Assembly: GCA_020073085.1 (NCBI GenBank)
Contig: JAIQFV010000010.1
Coordinates: 1-64,000, forward strand
Direction: 5' to 3'
Source of the DNA: Terriglobia bacterium
GTDB lineage: Bacteria; Acidobacteriota; Terriglobia; JAIQFV01
DNA: 64,000 nucleotides
This document shows positions 7,220-15,501 of this stretch, one piece after another (the first letter of the stretch is position 1; every line of letters starts with the position of its first letter). The position numbers and the translations under genes were made by a program. A model generated the notes under the pieces. That model saw only the letters and a list, made by a program, of their open reading frames with translations. It searched no databases and was not told the origin of the DNA.

Positions 7220-8017
7220 TCAACCACGCCCTCCAGATTCGCTCTGCCGTGCGTTTATGTCCGGCACGGTAATGTTGTATTTGGGATCAAGCCGCCCCCC
7301 TTTGACTAACATGCGCTTCCCCTTGCCGAAATCGACACCCGACAGGTCGAGCCTCTTGACCCAGGGATGTCGACAGCCTTCGGCAAGCACCATGAACAAG
7401 CGTTTGACCTTCACCGAGGTACAGTGTGTGACCAGAGACTCGACGACGCGGGGACGTAACGTCGTTAGCCCTTCCATGAGAAGCCTGGCTTCTTCATACG
7501 ATTGTGCCCTGGGGACCAAGTACAGGACTTCCATGATCGCTCGCTCGCGCGTGGAAAGCTTGAATGAATAGAACCCCGTCTCTCCTTTCGTCAGGCCTTG
7601 ATTTGGGTCCCCAGCAAACAGGTTTGTGGCTGTGTACCTGACCTTGACATCCCACTGGTATTGCTTGAACCACGTGGGAAGCCTGACGCCGGGAGGTCCG
7701 AACCAGGAAACGACGGCATCTTTCCCTAGGGGCAAGTAATGGGCAAGTCCAAGCATTTGCAGTGCCGTTTTCCCTCCTGCGTGAATGGGGAGCCCCATCT
7801 GCTCTTGAATGGCATAAAGGGCGCCTGTCCAATCGACCTTATCGCCCAACCGGGCATAGGCCCCCTGACCGATCCGGCGCAGCCACGAATTCTTCTCGTA
7901 TTCGTGAACCAGTTGCTGGTAGACGCCCTGCTTTTCCAGCCAGGGCGACACTGCGACCGCGCCCGACGGCCATTTTCTGAGAAGCCGGTTTATTTTGCTT
8001 CCTTTTTCACTAGTCAT
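7220..8017 (-). CDS. AbiEi-like antitoxin / transcriptional regulator (orphan)
   Basis: 265 residues from ATG 8017 (a TTG at 8047 would add ten). The N-terminus reads as a winged-helix domain (INRLLRKWPSGAVAVSPWLE, YEKNSWLRRIGQGAYAR), followed by GALYAIQEQMGLPIHAGGKT and the AbiEi-type C-terminal domain (STRERAIMEVLYLVP, LRPRVVESLVTHCTSVKVKR). In type IV systems AbiEi represses its own operon and counteracts the nucleotidyltransferase AbiEii. No abiEii follows; the next genes are the XRE/ImmA pair. It may be a solo regulator, or the toxin has been lost. The region is visibly AT-richer than its surroundings. Confidence 0.8.
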   Translation of the reverse strand: MTSEKGSKINRLLRKWPSGAVAVSPWLEKQGVYQQLVHEYEKNSWLRRIGQGAYARLGDKVDWTGALYAIQEQMGLPIHAGGKTALQMLGLAHYLPLGKDAVVSWFGPPGVRLPTWFKQYQWDVKVRYTATNLFAGDPNQGLTKGETGFYSFKLSTRERAIMEVLYLVPRAQSYEEARLLMEGLTTLRPRVVESLVTHCTSVKVKRLFMVLAEGCRHPWVKRLDLSGVDFGKGKRMLVKGGRLDPKYNITVPDINARQSESGGRG

Positions 8018-8018
8018 A

Positions 8019-8097
8019 CTTGTTAAAATAGCATAATCGTAAACCAATTACAATCACACAGTTTATTAAATATCTAATTTAACAAGTTTAGCTTGTT
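8019..8097 (-). promoter_or_regulatory. Inverted-repeat operator upstream of the AbiEi-like gene
   Basis: AACAAG-TTTAG-CTTGTT at 8081-8097 is a perfect 6-bp inverted repeat. A further CTTGTT half-site (8019-8024) abuts the ATG at 8017. AbiEi proteins are known to bind inverted repeats in their own promoters. The region is very AT-rich, so a promoter is likely, though no clear -35/-10 pair was singled out. Confidence 0.5.
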
Positions 8098-8157
8098 ATA
8101 ACAGAGATAAAATAAACCATAAACCATTTTCCGGCTAGGGATTACTAATCAAAGGGC

Positions 8158-11007
8158 TCATGCCAATCTCCATCGGATAGAAAACAATTTCGTTTGGAGA
8201 ATTCGCTGCTTGAGCTTGCCTTCGATTTGAGCAATAAGCTGCTCGCGGTGGCGATCGATGTCATCCTGTGCGTCAAAGAGGGCGCGGCGCTTGGCGTTTC
8301 GTTCGGACTCCAGAGCCTTGACCTGTTTCTGCCCGGCCAGTTTTTCCTCTAACGAAAGGCTGGCGCTGGCCGCTCGTCGTGCTTCCTTGATCTGGCGGTC
8401 CAACTCCTTGATCTCTCTTTCAAGCCCCATCTTCAAATCATCGGCCCACCCATCGAGCTTCTCAGCTTCCACCTCAAAAAATGCCGCGTTGCGCCGGGAG
8501 ATCACCTGCTGGATATCCTCCTGACGACGCCGGAGTAACTTTTCCAACTCGGGAGCCTCACTTCCATTTGGTAGTTCTTTGACCACATGCGCCGGGAGTG
8601 CGAACAATCGGCGCGCAGCTTCCTCTTCCAGGGCCTGTCCACTTTCCGTTGCGGCTGCAAACAAGAGGTAATCCTCTGCCTGGTCGAGTGAGTCAACTGT
8701 TAAAAGAGAAACGCATAGAGCTCCTGTTTCGCCCACCAAGGGCTCAAAAGCAGTCACTCTGCCCTCATAGTCGCTGTAATTGAAATGGATTTCCACGGGA
8801 GGCAAGGAGCGATCCTTGGCACGCTTTAGCACCTGCAAGGCGAGTGGATGGTTGAGGCGGTAAAGATGGGCTTCACCAGACCGGCGAGGAAGTTCATAAA
8901 GGCCAAGAGAAAAGTCACCGTTAAACGGAGAAGAGTTCAGGCGAAATGCAGAGTCGTTAAGGAATTCAGCGTGTTCTCCAAGTTCGTGGCGAGTAAGCTC
9001 CATCAGCATTTGTTCAAACCGGTTGAGATACAGTCGGGAGCTTTCGTCACTGACCCGCAGTTTCTCCCGCACCTCGTCATCAAAGTTTTCCAACAGTTGC
9101 TGGCGGGTGTTCGTCATTGCCTCGTCAATTTGAGCGCTGAGCTCATGCTGGAGCTGGTCGAAGGAAGCGTTGATCTCCTCAGCCGTGCGGCAACGTTGAT
9201 AGATTTCGACAATACGCCTTTCAAAATCAACACCGGATTCGATGGCTCCCAGCACCTCATCACTGGCGCCAAACACCCCTTCAAAAAGCTGAAACTTTTC
9301 GGAGAGAAGCTGAAATACACGTTGGTCAGCCTCGTTTTTTTGGTTCAGGAAGTTGACGACGACCACGTCGTGTAGCTGACCATATCGGTGGCATCGCCCG
9401 ATGCGTTGTTCAACACGCTGAGGATTCCAGGGCAGGTCATAATTGACCACCAAAGAGCAGAATTGGAGATTTATCCCCTCGGCTCCCGCTTCTGTGGCAA
9501 TCATGATTTGCCCCTTTTCCCGAAAGTAATCCACAATCGCCGATCGCAAGTCTGCGGTCCGGGAGCCTGTGACACGGTCTGTCCCGGCATGTTCTTGAAG
9601 CCAATCAGCGTAAATCTCGCGAGACCCCAGGTCACTATTCGACCCATTAAAAAGAACTATTCCCTCGTGGTATGGGCTCTCGGCAAGGACGCGCACCAAA
9701 TAGTCCTGCGTGCGACGCGATTCCGTGAAAACAATGGCCTTCCGCGGGCCCCCCAGTCGCTCCGCTTCGATGAAGGCCCTCTCCAATGCGGTGAGTAAAG
9801 CCCGCCCTTTTGCATTTTGTTTGATGGATACTGCGAGTTCGCGGAAACTTTCAAGATCGGCGATTTCATGCTCGATTGCTGTGCGGTCTTCCGCAGATAG
9901 AGGTTCAACCGGACCGTTTTCGGACCATTCATCAGCCGTCTCATCCAGGGCCTCGTAGTCAGTCACCATGTCCTCTTCCAAAGACTGCGGCGGCTCCTGA
10001 TTTTTGATCCGCTCCTTGAGTCTCCGGCTCATAGAATCCAACGCCCCTGCGATGGCAAAGGTTGATGAAGCCAGGAGCTTTCTCAGCACCAGGGTGATGA
10101 GTGACCGCTGGCTTGCTGGTAGGGCCTGCAAATTGTCCCGTCGAAGATATTCCGAAACAAGGTTGTAGAGTTTGTGTTCCCCTTCCTCCGGCGTGAAGGG
10201 CTGCACGATGGGCAGTCTCTTCGTGTATCTGACATAAGGGAGGACTTGCCTTCGAAGTGTGCGCTGGCAGATCGGTTTGAGCCGCGCCTTCAGACTGTTG
10301 AAAACCGTTCGGTCATTGAGGTAAGTGAACTGCTCACGAAAACTCTTGAGATCGCCAAAGATGAAGTCGTCGACAAAGCTGACCAGACCGAAAAGCTCGA
10401 CAAGAGAGTTCTGCAATGGGGTTGCAGTCAACAAGAGTTTCGGCGCGGCTCGAAGCGCCTGCTTAAGAGTATTGGCAATTACGTTGGATGGCTTGTAAAC
10501 ATTTCGCAGCCTGTGGGCTTCATCGATCACAACGAGATCCCAAGGCATTGCAGCGATATCTGTCGCCTTGTTCCGTGCAAAATGATAGGAGCAGATGATG
10601 ATCTCGTCCGCGTCAAATGGTCGAAGGTTACCCAGCTTGATCTTCTCGTTGTAAGATTTGGTTTCCAGGATTTGACATGGGAGAAAAAACTTTTCCTGGA
10701 GCTCTTGATACCATTGCTTTCGAAGGTTGGAAGGGGTTATGACGAGTACGCAGCGCCTTCGTTCAGCCCAGTTCTGGGAAAGGACCAGCCCGGCTTCAAT
10801 GGTTTTTCCAAGACCGACCTCGTCCGCAAGAATGGCGCCTTTGGAAAGGGGCGATCGGAAGGCAAAAAGTGCCGCCTCGATCTGATGAGGATTCAAGTCA
10901 ACCTGCGCATCCACCAAAGCGCCGGTGAGTTTTTCGACACTGTCCGAGGGACAGCGCTTGGTGAGCTCATAGGCAAAGAACTTGGCGTGGTAGTCGGTCA
11001 AGCTCAT
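8158..11007 (-). CDS. SNF2/RapA-like DEAD/DEAH helicase of a defence locus
   Basis: 949 residues from the ATG at 11007 (MSLTDYHAKFF); an ATG at 11016 is also possible. The open frame upstream is only translated repeat DNA. Motifs: Walker A DEVGLGKT (62-69), IDEAH (161-165), LLLTATPLQNSLVELFGL, then in the second RecA domain ATEAGAEGINLQFCS and VEQRIGRCHRYGQ. A long coiled coil follows. The family is superfamily 2, Swi2/Snf2, an ATP-driven DNA translocase. Close relatives, as I recall, sit beside Mod-type methyltransferases in restriction-like loci. Here the methyltransferase fragment lies 7 kb downstream on the same strand, with other defence genes between. Confidence 0.85.
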   Translation of the reverse strand: MSLTDYHAKFFAYELTKRCPSDSVEKLTGALVDAQVDLNPHQIEAALFAFRSPLSKGAILADEVGLGKTIEAGLVLSQNWAERRRCVLVITPSNLRKQWYQELQEKFFLPCQILETKSYNEKIKLGNLRPFDADEIIICSYHFARNKATDIAAMPWDLVVIDEAHRLRNVYKPSNVIANTLKQALRAAPKLLLTATPLQNSLVELFGLVSFVDDFIFGDLKSFREQFTYLNDRTVFNSLKARLKPICQRTLRRQVLPYVRYTKRLPIVQPFTPEEGEHKLYNLVSEYLRRDNLQALPASQRSLITLVLRKLLASSTFAIAGALDSMSRRLKERIKNQEPPQSLEEDMVTDYEALDETADEWSENGPVEPLSAEDRTAIEHEIADLESFRELAVSIKQNAKGRALLTALERAFIEAERLGGPRKAIVFTESRRTQDYLVRVLAESPYHEGIVLFNGSNSDLGSREIYADWLQEHAGTDRVTGSRTADLRSAIVDYFREKGQIMIATEAGAEGINLQFCSLVVNYDLPWNPQRVEQRIGRCHRYGQLHDVVVVNFLNQKNEADQRVFQLLSEKFQLFEGVFGASDEVLGAIESGVDFERRIVEIYQRCRTAEEINASFDQLQHELSAQIDEAMTNTRQQLLENFDDEVREKLRVSDESSRLYLNRFEQMLMELTRHELGEHAEFLNDSAFRLNSSPFNGDFSLGLYELPRRSGEAHLYRLNHPLALQVLKRAKDRSLPPVEIHFNYSDYEGRVTAFEPLVGETGALCVSLLTVDSLDQAEDYLLFAAATESGQALEEEAARRLFALPAHVVKELPNGSEAPELEKLLRRRQEDIQQVISRRNAAFFEVEAEKLDGWADDLKMGLEREIKELDRQIKEARRAASASLSLEEKLAGQKQVKALESERNAKRRALFDAQDDIDRHREQLIAQIEGKLKQRILQTKLFSIRWRLA

Positions 11008-11194
11008 GGGGTTCATTGAGTGTTTGATGGGTATGGGCCGACAAGGGGAATGGTACCGGGCCGTGCAGAAGAGATAGGCGTTTGCCGGCCGATGTTGCGA
11101 AGGGAGCATAGCACAGGAGGTTTGAAGGCTCAACCGTTGTTCCAGTTGGGGTAATGAGTGAAGGGGCGGGAGGAGCGATACTTGGGAAAGGGGC

Positions 11195-11800
11195 CGGAGG
11201 TTAAAATCCAAATTCCAAACCGCCAAATTCCAAATAAAACCCAAATTCCAAGGAAAAGACGAGGAGCAAGGCCGGTAGCCTCGATTTATCGAATCCTGAT
11301 TCTCAAGCAGGATTAAAACCCAGAGCCCCATACTTGAAGCAAATTCCAAAATCCAAACCGCCAAAATCCAAACAAAACCCAAATTCCAAAATCCAATCAA
11401 AGGCCAAACGGGGCGATCATCGGTGGCGTCTTTGGAGTGCGCAAGCTTGCTTGCGCTTTGATTGGGAGCAGTCAGCCCGCCCCGGGAAAAGCGGGAGCAA
11501 GCTCCCGCAGTCCAAAGGGGCAAATTCCAAATTCCAAACCGCCAAAATCCAAACAAAACCCAAATTCCAAAATCCAATCAAAGGCCAAACGGGGCGATCA
11601 TCGGTGACGTCTTTGGAGTGCGCAAGCTTGCTTGCGCTTTGATTGGGAGCAGTCAGCCTGCCCCGGGAAAAGCGGGAGCAAGCTCCCGCAGTCCAAAGGG
11701 GTAAAGTCCAAATTCCAAACCGCCAAATTCCAAACAAAACCCAAATTCCAAAATCCAAGGAAAAGACGAGGAGCAAGGCTGGAAGCCTCGATTCATCGAA
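11195..11800. repeat. Heptamer repeat block including a 181-bp tandem duplication
   Basis: Runs of CCAAATT/CCAAAAT/CCAAACC-type units with a period near 7 nt. Within it, about 181 bp is duplicated in tandem (about 11340-11520 and 11521-11701). Each copy has a CCAAA-rich part, a palindrome GCGCAAGCTTGCTTGCGC and a hairpin GCGGGAGCAAGCTCCCGC. A third, diverged CCAAA part follows at 11701-11755. It lies in front of the helicase gene and codes for nothing recognisable. Confidence 0.85.
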
Positions 11801-11975
11801 CCCTGATTCTCAAGCGGGACCAACCCCAGCGCCCGTTAACGGGACGGGGCGAATGAATCAACCCCGATGAATCGGGGTAGCGGCTTCGGGGGGATCGCTA
11901 CCCGCCGGTGAACCGGCGGGCTGTACGAAGGCATGTCCGCTGAAGCGGACTCGAGAACGGTCAGCCCTCGGAAGA
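11757..11975. repeat. Dispersed hairpin cluster, copy 1
   Basis: About 200 bp made of successive small hairpins, each with a 2-4-nt loop: GCCCGTTAACGGG, ACCCCGATGAATCGGGGT, CCCGCCGGTGAACCGGCGGG and GTCCGCTGAAGCGGAC. The same series in the same order recurs at 13535-13740. A shorter relative of its first part lies at about 11238-11330. These look like a REP/BIME-type composite repeat; no transposase is adjacent. Confidence 0.8.
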
Positions 11976-12445
11976 GAAGTAATGCGGGTCAGGCTAGAAT
12001 GGCGCTTGGATAAGAACCTTGATATGCCAATCGAATTGATTCCTGGAAAAGAAGAATATGATAACGCTAGTCGCCGCGTCCAGTCGTTGAGGTCCGGGTT
12101 CCTCTGAGCTTGCCCTCACGAGGTCAAATAAAACCCTAAATTGAAGGAACCCTTTCAGGGTAATCCGTGAATCAAATAAAAATTTTGAACCCAGGGTCGC
12201 CCAAGGGGCAACCCTGGGCTATTGAAGGCTTCCCCTTCGGGGAAGAGGAAAAGCTCTTCCAAACGGCGATTCCCGGGATGTGTGAGGAACTGTCTGGAGG
12301 CCGTATCCCATTCCAAAATCCAAACCCCAAAAACCAAACAAAGGCCGAATCCTAATCCGCCCCGGCCAAGCATTATGACCGAGGCCTGATGGCTGACAGC
12401 TGATCGCTGAAAGTCTGACCTGATTCTGTTGCACATTCTACATTC
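11976..12445. other. Gene-poor stretch with hairpins
   Basis: No supported gene. It contains hairpins CCCAGGGT...ACCCTGGG (about 12190-12218) and CTTCCCCTTCGGGGAAG (about 12228-12244), a CCAAA heptamer run at about 12311-12345, and a 7-nt-period run GGCTGAC/AGCTGAT/CGCTGAA at about 12390-12412. Confidence 0.6.
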
Positions 12446-12658
12446 TTACTTTTTCCCTTCCTCCGGAGCGCGGTATTCACGGGGCGATTCTCTGAGGACC
12501 CGGGATCCCGTGGTCAGGGGAATGGCTGCCCGGCGGAGGGTGAGTGCGCGTTGGCGAAGGTCATCGAGCATCCGCAGCTTTTCCACTTCGGGGAGCGAGG
12601 CAAGCTTCCGGCGTAAGGCACGCTTGCTCTCCAAAATTCGTTTCATGTCATCACTCAT
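12446..12658 (-). CDS. Small conserved-type protein, antitoxin-like (orphan)
   Basis: 70 residues from ATG 12658 (or 12646): basic, helical, with RALRRKLASLPEVEKLRMLD and DLRQRALTLR. Small proteins of this kind are, as I recall, often encoded directly before AbiEii-type nucleotidyltransferase toxins. No such gene follows; instead repeats and 560 bp of gene-poor DNA. No good ribosome-binding site was seen. Together with the orphan AbiEi-like gene, it may be the remnant of a dismantled type IV module. Confidence 0.5.
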   Translation of the reverse strand: MSDDMKRILESKRALRRKLASLPEVEKLRMLDDLRQRALTLRRAAIPLTTGSRVLRESPREYRAPEEGKK

Positions 12659-12674
12659 GGGAGGAGCTAGGGAA

Positions 12675-12757
12675 AAGCAAAATCCAAATTCCAATCCGCC
12701 TGCGGCAGACAAATTCCAAATAAGTTCCAAATTCCAAATTTCAAGCGGAAACAGATA
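12675..12757. repeat. CCAAATT heptamer block
   Basis: Repeated CCAAA units (AATCCAAATTCCAATCCG, then AAATTCCAAATAAGTTCCAA) just upstream of the 70-aa gene; the same family as the other heptamer blocks. It separates that gene from higA. Confidence 0.75.
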
Positions 12758-12849
12758 ACATTTACATCAAGGTCGGGTGACGCACATATTTTGCTCTCTG
12801 GAATTTCTGGGGCAGTCCTTGAGAGCCCGCGTCACATCAGCATGGGCGC

Positions 12850-13152
12850 TCATGCGTGGACGTCGGCCAGCGGATGAAATCTCGGTACCCGAATTCGCTT
12901 CTCACGCTTGCGGGCTTGGGCAATGTCGTAAGAGGCTTGCATTCGCATCAGCGTGTCCATCTTCACGCCAAAGGCTTTCTCAATGCGGAGCGCCATGTCA
13001 CCCGAAAGGTTAGCCCTACCGTTAAGCAGGCTGGACAGCGCGGGCCGGGACACCTGAAGCGCGGCGGCAGCTGCCGTTACCGATAGCCCGGCGGGCTCGA
13101 TAATCTCAGTCCGAATGAAATCTCCGGGATGGGGCGGGTTCTTCATAGGCAT
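12850..13152 (-). CDS. higA: HigA-type antitoxin, XRE family
   Basis: 100 residues from ATG 13152, chosen because AAAGGAGG lies 7 nt upstream. The sequence opens MPMKNPPHPGDFIRTEIIEP, the signature of HigA antitoxins, followed by the HTH (LSVTAAAAALQVSRPALSSL, LNGRANLSGDMALRIEKAFG). HigA binds and neutralises HigB and represses the operon. The toxin gene lies 19 bp upstream in transcription order, the usual higB-higA order. The C-terminal tail is basic. Confidence 0.9.
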   Translation of the reverse strand: MPMKNPPHPGDFIRTEIIEPAGLSVTAAAAALQVSRPALSSLLNGRANLSGDMALRIEKAFGVKMDTLMRMQASYDIAQARKREKRIRVPRFHPLADVHA

Positions 13153-13171
13153 GTCGCTGCCTCCTTTCATC

Positions 13172-13462
13172 TTAGTGGTAGTCTTCCAAGTTAAGGTCAC
13201 AGATTTCGCCCTCTGCGATGTCGACACGGAACGGCAAACGGCGGTTGCGAGTGACGGTGAGGCTCCATGCAGCCCTGCGGTCGCCGGTCAGTGTGTGTAC
13301 TTTCCACGCCGGGAGCGACCGCAATTCCTCGGGGCCCTGCATATCATCAAGAAATACCAGCATCTTGCGGAGCTTGTCCACCATGTCGGGCGGAACACCT
13401 TTCGCGTTGTCTTCCGCGTAGAGTCTCTTCAGGCCCTTATGGGCAAAGTTCCGTATTTTCAC
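13172..13462 (-). CDS. higB: HigB-type toxin (RelE/ParE superfamily mRNA interferase)
   Basis: 96 residues with a GTG start at 13462. The sequence MKIRNFAHKGLKRLYAEDNA, MVDKLRKMLVFLDDMQGPEE and ending VDIAEGEICDLNLEDYH matches HigB/PIN-free RelE-like toxins; the Arg-rich NRRLPFRVD and the C-terminal DYH are typical. HigB cleaves mRNA at the ribosome. No Shine-Dalgarno precedes the GTG, and the predicted promoter puts the transcription start about one base upstream, so the mRNA may be leaderless. Confidence 0.88.
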   Translation of the reverse strand: MKIRNFAHKGLKRLYAEDNAKGVPPDMVDKLRKMLVFLDDMQGPEELRSLPAWKVHTLTGDRRAAWSLTVTRNRRLPFRVDIAEGEICDLNLEDYH

Positions 13463-13469
13463 GTCACAG

Positions 13470-13498
13470 ACTGTAGCCCGTTACGTAACACTTGTCAA
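13470..13498 (-). promoter_or_regulatory. higBA promoter with operator in the spacer
   Basis: Minus strand -35 TTGACA (13493-13498, perfect consensus), 17-nt spacer, -10 TACAGT (13470-13475). The spacer contains the palindrome GTTACGTAAC (13480-13489), a good candidate for the HigA operator. Transcription would begin near 13463, right at the GTG of higB. Confidence 0.75.
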
Positions 13499-13513
13499 GT
13501 GAGGCTTTCGTTA

Positions 13514-13990
13514 GAAGCACAATCCAAATTCCAAGGAAACGACGAGGCGGATGGCTGGAAGCCTCGATTCATCGAATCCTGATTCTCGGGGAGGATTAAA
13601 TCCCAGCGCCCCGTTAACGGGACGCTGCAGCAGAATCAACCCCGATGAATCGGGGTAGCTGCTCTCGAGATATCCGTCCCCGCCGGTGAACCGGCGGGCT
13701 GTACAAAGGCAAGTCCGCTGAAGCGGATTTGAAATCGGTGGGTGGCGCACACATCATAAAAAGCAAATTCCAATCCGCCGAGGCGGACAAATTCCAAATA
13801 AATTCCACACCCCAAACCCCAGAATCCAGGCAAAAACCTGATCCCAATCCCACCGCACCGGATTTGGGGATTTGTTCTATGCCCGAGACCCCCGTTGTCC
13901 ATTCTCAACTGAGGCAAGACAGCCCGTTCTTGTTTGGAATTTGGTCTTTGGAATTTATTTGGATTTTGGAATTTGGAATTTGGATTTTCC
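13514..13990. repeat. Composite repeat block: hairpin cluster copy 2 plus heptamers
   Basis: 13535-13740 repeats the hairpin series of 11757-11975 (ACCCCGATGAATCGGGGT, CCGCCGGTGAACCGGCGG, TCCGCTGAAGCGGA). 13765-13830 and 13930-13990 are CCAAATT / TTTGGAA heptamer runs in opposite orientation. Between them, GGATTTGGGGATTTG plus GAGACCCCCGTTGTCCAT (about 13858-13905) is a diverged copy of the 118-bp unit found twice at 20361-20597. Confidence 0.8.
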
Positions 13991-14842
13991 TTACCGGGGG
14001 GTCCGGTGAATCACCCCGGAGTCGACGGTGGCGCCGGTGCGCGAGATGGTCTGAAACGTCATCTCCTCGCCGGCGATTTCGATCAGCATGAAGGAGCGGT
14101 CGGTATCAAATCCCTTGTCGGTAATCGCGGAACGCGCGAGGTCGCGGGGACGCAACTCTCCGGAAGCCCCTTCCGTGAAATAATAGATTCCATGCTGGGG
14201 ATGGACCCGCTCGTAAATGTGGTCGTGTCCCGAGAGCACGACGTCCACGCCATACTTGATGAACAGCGGCTCCAGCACTTGCCGCAGATCGAGGGCCGGA
14301 CCATGATATTTCGCCGACGAATAGAGGGGATGATGAAAGTAGCAGATCTTCCAGTCACCCTTGCCGGCATCTTTCAGCTGCGCCTCCAGCCACGCGGTCT
14401 GTTTCGGGTCCATGTAATTGCTGTTCAAAACAAAGAAGCGCACGTTGCCCTTTTTGTAAGTGTAATAGCTCTCCCCGTTCATGTTGAAGGGTTTGTAGAA
14501 GCGTTCATTGGTATTGTCGTGGTTTCCCAGCGACGCGTAGAACTTGACGCCGGCATCAATGAGCGGCTGGTAGGGCACCGCAAACTTCCGGTCAAAATCG
14601 GCCGGTTTGCTGCCACCGTAAATATTGTCGCCCAGCATGGTCACAAACTCGAAGGGGAACGATTCACGCGCCTTGAGCATTTGTTGGGCGATCTCATACT
14701 GAGGCGGCTTGCCCGTTCCCATGTCTCCAATGGCGGCAAAGCGGACCGAATCGGGCTTGAGCGGAAACTTGAACTCGTCCGCTCCCAGGCCCGACAGAAG
14801 AACGGTAAGGAGGATGAAAAAAAGAAAGAGGCGGCGTCGCAT
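13991..14842 (-). CDS. Secreted calcineurin-like metallophosphoesterase
   Basis: 283 residues with an N-terminal signal peptide (MRRRLFLFFILLTVLLSGLG). All five metallophosphoesterase blocks are visible in order: AIGDMGTG, MLGDNIYG, LGNHDN, YFHHPLYSS and SGHDHIYER. These residues bind a dinuclear metal centre. The layout resembles purple-acid-phosphatase-type enzymes, acting in the periplasm on an unknown phosphomonoester or diester. It is the last gene of a three-gene operon with the 210-aa protein (24 bp upstream) and the phospholipase-D-like gene. Confidence 0.88.
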   Translation of the reverse strand: MRRRLFLFFILLTVLLSGLGADEFKFPLKPDSVRFAAIGDMGTGKPPQYEIAQQMLKARESFPFEFVTMLGDNIYGGSKPADFDRKFAVPYQPLIDAGVKFYASLGNHDNTNERFYKPFNMNGESYYTYKKGNVRFFVLNSNYMDPKQTAWLEAQLKDAGKGDWKICYFHHPLYSSAKYHGPALDLRQVLEPLFIKYGVDVVLSGHDHIYERVHPQHGIYYFTEGASGELRPRDLARSAITDKGFDTDRSFMLIEIAGEEMTFQTISRTGATVDSGVIHRTPR

Positions 14843-14866
14843 GAATTATTCCAGTATGTTTAGAAT

Positions 14867-15499
14867 CTACGGAAGCGCTTCGTGAAGCAGGTCAACCACC
14901 AGATTTGCTCTCGTGTCGACCAGGACTAAATCGCGGCCCACGATGCGGTAGGCCAGTTCGTCCGGCAGGGCTGGAAGCTTCTGCAAAAGAGTAGGGGGGA
15001 AGGTCGTTTCGGCGATTGCATCCGGGTAGATTCCGTTCACCTGCAGGCGGACTCCCTTGACCCTGTCTCTCTGTCGGAGGGTAGCGCGTGCAGTGGCGTT
15101 TTCAGGGTCCTGCCAAACGCTGCGGATCACATGCCGAAATGCTTCGCGGCTGGCATGGACGAAGATGTCGCCAGGCCGGGCGTGGGGCCGCGCCTCACGG
15201 ATTTTTCTCGCCATCGCTTGTTGGTGCGCGGCAATCATTTCCGGCAGTTCCTCCTTGTTCTTCAGGGCCGGAAGCTGCTTTTCGACCGCCTTGTGGAGTT
15301 TGAGATACTCCTCCACGCGGACTGTGAACTGCTTGAAGCCCGCCGCGTCGTCTGTTTGTTCTTTGTTTAGGGTAGCCACCTGGCCCGCAAGCACCCCGGC
15401 GGCAGCAAGGGAGAGTGCTGCCAGCAGGGCAACCTCCCGGTACGAAACCCGATTCTTCGCTCTCATTCGACTCTTCCCCGCGGCAGGATCACCGCTCAT
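14867..15499 (-). CDS. Unknown secreted/anchored protein, 210 aa
   Basis: The N-terminal region has one hydrophobic segment (YREVALLAALSLAAAGVLAG, about residues 20-39), acting as an anchor or signal peptide; an ATG 12 codons in (MRAKNRVSYRE) is an alternative start. The C-terminus holds ETTFPPTLLQKLPALPDELA and YRIVGRDLVLVDTRANLVVD, a pattern I recall from hypothetical proteins common in Acidobacteriota. It starts 2 bp after the stop of the phospholipase-D-like gene. No function can be assigned. Confidence 0.75.
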   Translation of the reverse strand: MSGDPAAGKSRMRAKNRVSYREVALLAALSLAAAGVLAGQVATLNKEQTDDAAGFKQFTVRVEEYLKLHKAVEKQLPALKNKEELPEMIAAHQQAMARKIREARPHARPGDIFVHASREAFRHVIRSVWQDPENATARATLRQRDRVKGVRLQVNGIYPDAIAETTFPPTLLQKLPALPDELAYRIVGRDLVLVDTRANLVVDLLHEALP

Positions 15500-15501
15500 G
15501 C

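Noticed and set aside
4675-8017. Prophage origin of the XRE/ImmA region
   Set aside because: No integrase, structural, lysis or packaging genes and no attachment-site repeats were found around it.
8158-11007. DISARM or BREX assignment for the SNF2-type helicase
   Set aside because: None of the other core genes (drmA/B/C, or brxC/pglX/pglZ) is present in the window.
11334-11870. Open frames rich in Phe/Trp/Leu/Gly or Pro/Asn/Lys across the repeat blocks
   Set aside because: They are translations of the CCAAATT/TTTGGAA heptamers. This also removes the 190-residue upstream extension of the helicase frame.
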